Source: Nonomuraea basaltis
GTDB taxonomy: Bacteria; Actinomycetota; Actinomycetes; Streptosporangiales; Streptosporangiaceae
Assembly: GCF_005893125.1 (NCBI RefSeq)
Contig: NZ_VCJS01000108.1
Coordinates: 1-41,840 of the forward strand
DNA length: 41,840 nucleotides
Direction of reading: 5' to 3'
Position numbers and translations under genes: made by a program. Under the pieces are notes generated by a model that saw only the letters and a list, made by a program, of their open reading frames with translations, ran no database searches and was not told the DNA's origin. This document shows positions 39,523 to 41,840 of this stretch, in pieces; within the stretch, counting starts at the first letter, position 1; each line of letters opens with the position of its first letter.

Positions 39523-39897
39523 ATGGTTCGTGGATTGGGAGAGCTCGAGTCCGCGATCATGGATCGCATGTGGGCCACCAACGCGCCCGCCTCTGTCAGG
39601 GACGTCCTGGGGCATCTCACGAAGGAGCGCGTCCTCGCCTACACGACCGTGATGACCGTGATGGACAAGCTCCACACCAAGGGCCTGCTCAAGCGCAAGC
39701 CGGTCGGGCGGGCGTACATCTACGAGGCGGTGTCGTCGAAGGAGGCCTACACCGCCGACGTGATGCGCGAGTCCCTGGCCAGAAGCGGCAACAGGGCGGC
39801 CACGCTGGTGCATTTCCTCGAGCGGCTCACACCCGAGGAGGCCGGCGCCTTGGAGGCGGCACTCCAGGTATGCCCGCCAAGGGGACGCAGCTCGTGA
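39523..39897 (+). CDS. BlaI/MecI/CopY-family transcriptional repressor
   Basis: The 124-residue protein has the winged-helix pattern GELESAIMDRMWATNAPASV, LAYTTVMTVMDKLHTKGLLK and the wing RAYIYEAVSSKEAYTADVM, followed by a dimerisation helix. GAGGGGAC precedes ATG 39523. In BlaI systems the repressor is cleaved after signalling by an M56 metalloprotease; the adjacent overlapping gene encodes such a protease but is damaged. The family also includes CopY copper repressors, which fits the neighbourhood. Confidence 0.92.
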   Translation: MVRGLGELESAIMDRMWATNAPASVRDVLGHLTKERVLAYTTVMTVMDKLHTKGLLKRKPVGRAYIYEAVSSKEAYTADVMRESLARSGNRAATLVHFLERLTPEEAGALEAALQVCPPRGRSS

Positions 39898-40675
39898 CGG
39901 TAGCGATCGTCCTCGCGGTGTACGGCGCCTTCGCTGCCCTGGTGCTGCCGAGGCTGCTGCGGCGGGCCGCGTGGACCGACCGAGCGCCCAGGCTGGCCAT
40001 CGCCATGTGGCAGGCGGCGAGCGCGTCGGTGGTCGCCTCGGCGCTGCTGTCGGCGTTCGCCGTCGCCGTGCCCGCCTCCGTGGTGGGGCACGGCCTGGCC
40101 GGGCTGTTCGAGGCATGCGCCGCCCTGCTGGGCGATGAAGCGACCTTGAGCGCGATGAGCACCCGGATCAGCCTCGTCGTCGGTGGGCTTGTCCTGGCAC
40201 GGCTGGCCTATACCGGTGGAGCCGTCCTGCTGGTCGCGCGCCGCGAGCGGCGGCGGCATGCCGAGGCGCTCGCCTTGTTGGGCGAACACGACGCCGATCT
40301 CGGCGCGCTCGTGGTCGACTACGAGGAGCGCCTGGCGTACTGCCTGCCCGGCCGGAAGGGGCACGCGGTCATCACCACCGGCGCTCTGCGCTCGCTGGCG
40401 CCGGAGCAGGTCGCCGCCGTGCTCGCCCATGAGCAGGCCCACCTGCGCGGGCGCCACCACCTGGTGCTGGCCGCCGCCGAGGCGCGGGCGGGGAAACGGC
40501 GATCACCCGCGTCCGCCGGATGCTGAACCCGCAGGCGCCGCTCGACCGGCGCGAACGCCTCGCGGGACTCTTGGCGGTGGCGGCGCTGCTCGCCGGTCCC
40601 ACCGTCCTGGCCGCGGCCCCAGGCGTGGGCGCGTTTCTCGCCCACCACTGCCATTCCTTCCTCATCACTCTCTGA
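39894..40675 (+). pseudogene. M56 (BlaR1-like) membrane metalloprotease, internally deleted
   Basis: GTG 39894 overlaps the repressor stop (GTGA). The first part encodes helices (AIVLAVYGAFAALVLPRLLR and others) and the zinc motif HEQAH (His179-His183) in AVLAHEQAHLRGRHHLVLAA. Shortly after, at about 40490, the frame turns into RAGKRRSPASAGC and stops at 40526. The adjacent frame continues as GETAITRVRRMLNPQAPLDR and a last helix, LLAVAALLAGPTVLAAAPGV, to TGA 40673. The roughly 90 residues that normally separate these parts, including the distal zinc ligand, are missing. It is either a pseudogene or a truncated product. Confidence 0.78.
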
Positions 40676-40679
40676 TCTG

Positions 40680-40711
40680 CTACGAAGGGTGGTAGTAGGC
40701 GGTTGTAGACT
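40680..40711 (+). promoter_or_regulatory. BlaI-type dyad and leaderless promoter of the BNR-repeat lipoprotein
   Basis: CTAC-N8-GTAG (40680-40695) covers the -35 region. The -10 box TAGACT (40706-40711) sits 6 bp before ATG 40718, which sets the transcript start at the ATG itself. The next gene is thus probably leaderless and controlled by the upstream BlaI-type repressor. Confidence 0.62.
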
Positions 40712-40717
40712 CGCGCC

Positions 40718-41596
40718 ATGAGGTATATAGGTCGCTGGCTGCGCACAGGCGCCGCAGGTGTCGTGCTGGGAGTGGCCCTGGCGGGCTGTGGCCAGGCATC
40801 GCCGGAGCACGGCGGAGCGGCTGAGCCCGATCTGGGAATAGGCCACGTTCACGGACTCGGCGTCGATCCCGCTGACGGCGCCCTCTACGTCGCGGGGCAT
40901 TACGGGCTGTTCAAGGTAACGTCTCCGACGACCATGGCCCGGGTCGCCGACCGCAACCAGGATCACATGGGTTTCACGATCGTCGGCCCGAAGACGTTCC
41001 TGGCCAGCGGGCACCCCTCGGCCGAGGACGTCTCGCCGGAACGCCCGCCACACCTCGGCCTCATCAGGTCGGCGGACGCAGGGGTCACTTGGAAGACGGT
41101 ATCGGCCGACGGCTCCGCCGACTTCCATTCCATCCAACCGGCCGGCGACAACCTGTACGCCTTCGACAGTCAGACCTCGAAGATCTGGCGAAGCTTGGAC
41201 GGCGGCGCCACCTGGACCCAGGGCAGCGAGGGGCAGGCGATCGACCTCGGGGCCGGCGCCGAGCAGCCGTCGCGCGTCTACGCGACGACACCGGATGGGC
41301 TGAAGGTGAGCGAGGACGGCGGGGTGAGCTTCACCGGCGTGACGAAGGCACCCCTGCTCAGTCATGTGGACGTGCTCCCCGGAGAGATGCTGGTGGGGGC
41401 CGGAGCCGACGGGCAGATCCACACCAGTCCGGACGCCGGCAAGACCTGGACGGCCGCCGGCAAGCTCCCCGGCCAGGCGTCCGCGTTCACGGCCGTGGAC
41501 CGGCAGCGCCTGCTGGCCGCCCTGGAGGACGGGACCGTCCTGGAGTCAAAGGACGGCGGGAAGACCTTCGCCACCGCCTTCCGCGCCGCAGGCTGA
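40718..41596 (+). CDS. Secreted lipoprotein with BNR/Asp-box repeats (F510_1955-like)
   Basis: The 292-residue protein has a lipoprotein signal (lipobox LAGC near residue 24) and a beta-propeller with Asp-box repeats: RSADAGVTWKTV, RSLDGGATWTQG, VSEDGGVSFTGV, TSPDAGKTWTAA and ESKDGGKTFATA. GHVHGLGVDPADGALYVAGH near the start is typical of F510_1955-family glycosylhydrolase-like proteins. No catalytic residues could be assigned. It lacks a Shine-Dalgarno and appears leaderless. The neighbourhood points to a metal-stress envelope role. Confidence 0.85.
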   Translation: MRYIGRWLRTGAAGVVLGVALAGCGQASPEHGGAAEPDLGIGHVHGLGVDPADGALYVAGHYGLFKVTSPTTMARVADRNQDHMGFTIVGPKTFLASGHPSAEDVSPERPPHLGLIRSADAGVTWKTVSADGSADFHSIQPAGDNLYAFDSQTSKIWRSLDGGATWTQGSEGQAIDLGAGAEQPSRVYATTPDGLKVSEDGGVSFTGVTKAPLLSHVDVLPGEMLVGAGADGQIHTSPDAGKTWTAAGKLPGQASAFTAVDRQRLLAALEDGTVLESKDGGKTFATAFRAAG

Positions 41597-41666
41597 GCCC
41601 TCACCCGGCCAGGCGCCAGGCGGCCAGGGTCCGAGGCCTATGGCGCCCGTCTCCCCCGTCCCACGC

Positions 41667-41702
41667 GGATGGCTCCGAGTCGGTGTTCGCTCGGAGCCAT
41701 CC
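41667..41702. terminator. Bidirectional terminator between convergent genes
   Basis: GGATGGCTCCGAG (41667-41679) and CTCGGAGCCATCC (41690-41702) form a 13-bp perfect stem with a 10-nt loop, placed between the convergent lipoprotein and P-type ATPase genes. Confidence 0.82.
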
Positions 41703-41711
41703 CGAGTGGTT

Positions 41712-41840
41712 CTACTTGAAGCGGCGTAGCCGCAGGCTGTTGCTCACCACGAACACGCTGGAGAACGCCATCGCCGCGCCCGCGATCATCGGGTTGAGCA
41801 GGCCGAGCGCGGCCAGCGGCAGGGCGGCCACGTTGTAGGC
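41712..41840 (-). CDS. Heavy-metal (copper) P-type ATPase, C-terminal end (partial)
   Basis: The minus-strand frame, open at the window edge, gives the last 42 residues of a P1B-type ATPase: GLLNPMIAGAAMAFSSVFVV then SNSLRLRRF, the standard ending (helix M8, with N-x-M-xA-x-AM-x-SS, and the SNxLRL tail) of CopA-type exporters. The stop is TAG 41712-41714. With CopZ nearby it probably exports Cu(I). Confidence 0.87.
   Translation of the reverse strand, partial: AYNVAALPLAALGLLNPMIAGAAMAFSSVFVVSNSLRLRRFK

Noticed and set aside
1..41840. CRISPR array, rRNA, tRNA genes, prophage or integrase
   Set aside because: No regularly spaced repeats, no rRNA or tRNA-like folds and no integrase or phage structural motifs were seen on either strand.

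Overview
The window is GC-rich, densely packed actinomycete chromosome with strong G/C third-position bias, GTG starts, ATGA/GTGA stop-start overlaps and several apparently leaderless genes. Gene content suggests a Streptosporangiales-type soil actinobacterium (Nonomuraea/Streptosporangium-like); this is inference, as no 16S gene is present.

Left part (1-13 kb): the 3' end of prfC (release factor 3); then a sugar-catabolic locus with a divergent promoter: split transketolase (two subunits), FGGY kinase and SorC-type regulator on the minus strand, and a TIM-barrel sugar isomerase on the plus strand. A 12-bp dyad lies before all three transcription units. Together the genes match the isomerase-kinase-transketolase logic of D-apiose catabolism. 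Next come a PaaX-type regulator, an FAD monooxygenase/TetR pair, a STAS anti-sigma antagonist, a MarR regulator, a KamA-type radical SAM enzyme, a tyrosine phosphatase and a small secreted protein.

Middle (13-22 kb): an aldo/keto reductase behind a classic MerR-type 19-bp-spacer promoter, then a scarred segment. It holds two decayed gene fragments, a TOPRIM-domain gene enclosed with an IS701-type transposase remnant between inverted repeats that look like insertion-sequence ends, a TetR regulator whose 3' end runs into one of those repeats, and a relic of an MFS exporter. The relic overlaps a heterodimeric ABC transporter pair, followed by a small ORF and an O-methyltransferase.

22-28 kb: a five-gene, translationally coupled oligopeptide/nickel-type ABC uptake operon (lipoprotein, two permeases, fused double ATPase) ending in a FhuF-like 2Fe-2S protein, a combination that suggests import of a metal-chelating molecule followed by reductive release.

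28-36 kb: an eight-gene minus-strand operon encoding only the membrane arm of complex I (NuoA, H, J, K, L, M, N). In place of the hydrophilic subunits there is one protein that reads as a degenerate NuoB joined through a histidine-rich linker to degenerate NuoD, without the iron-sulfur cysteines. This is the most unusual system in the window.

36-42 kb: a metal-handling island. It has a DUF305 lipoprotein with a DUF6153-like membrane protein, a CopZ chaperone and an FAD disulfide/ferredoxin-type reductase separated by three CsoR-like boxes, a BlaI/CopY-type repressor with an internally deleted M56 (BlaR-like) protease, a BNR-repeat lipoprotein that shares the same CTAC-N8-GTAG dyad, and the end of a copper-type P-ATPase.
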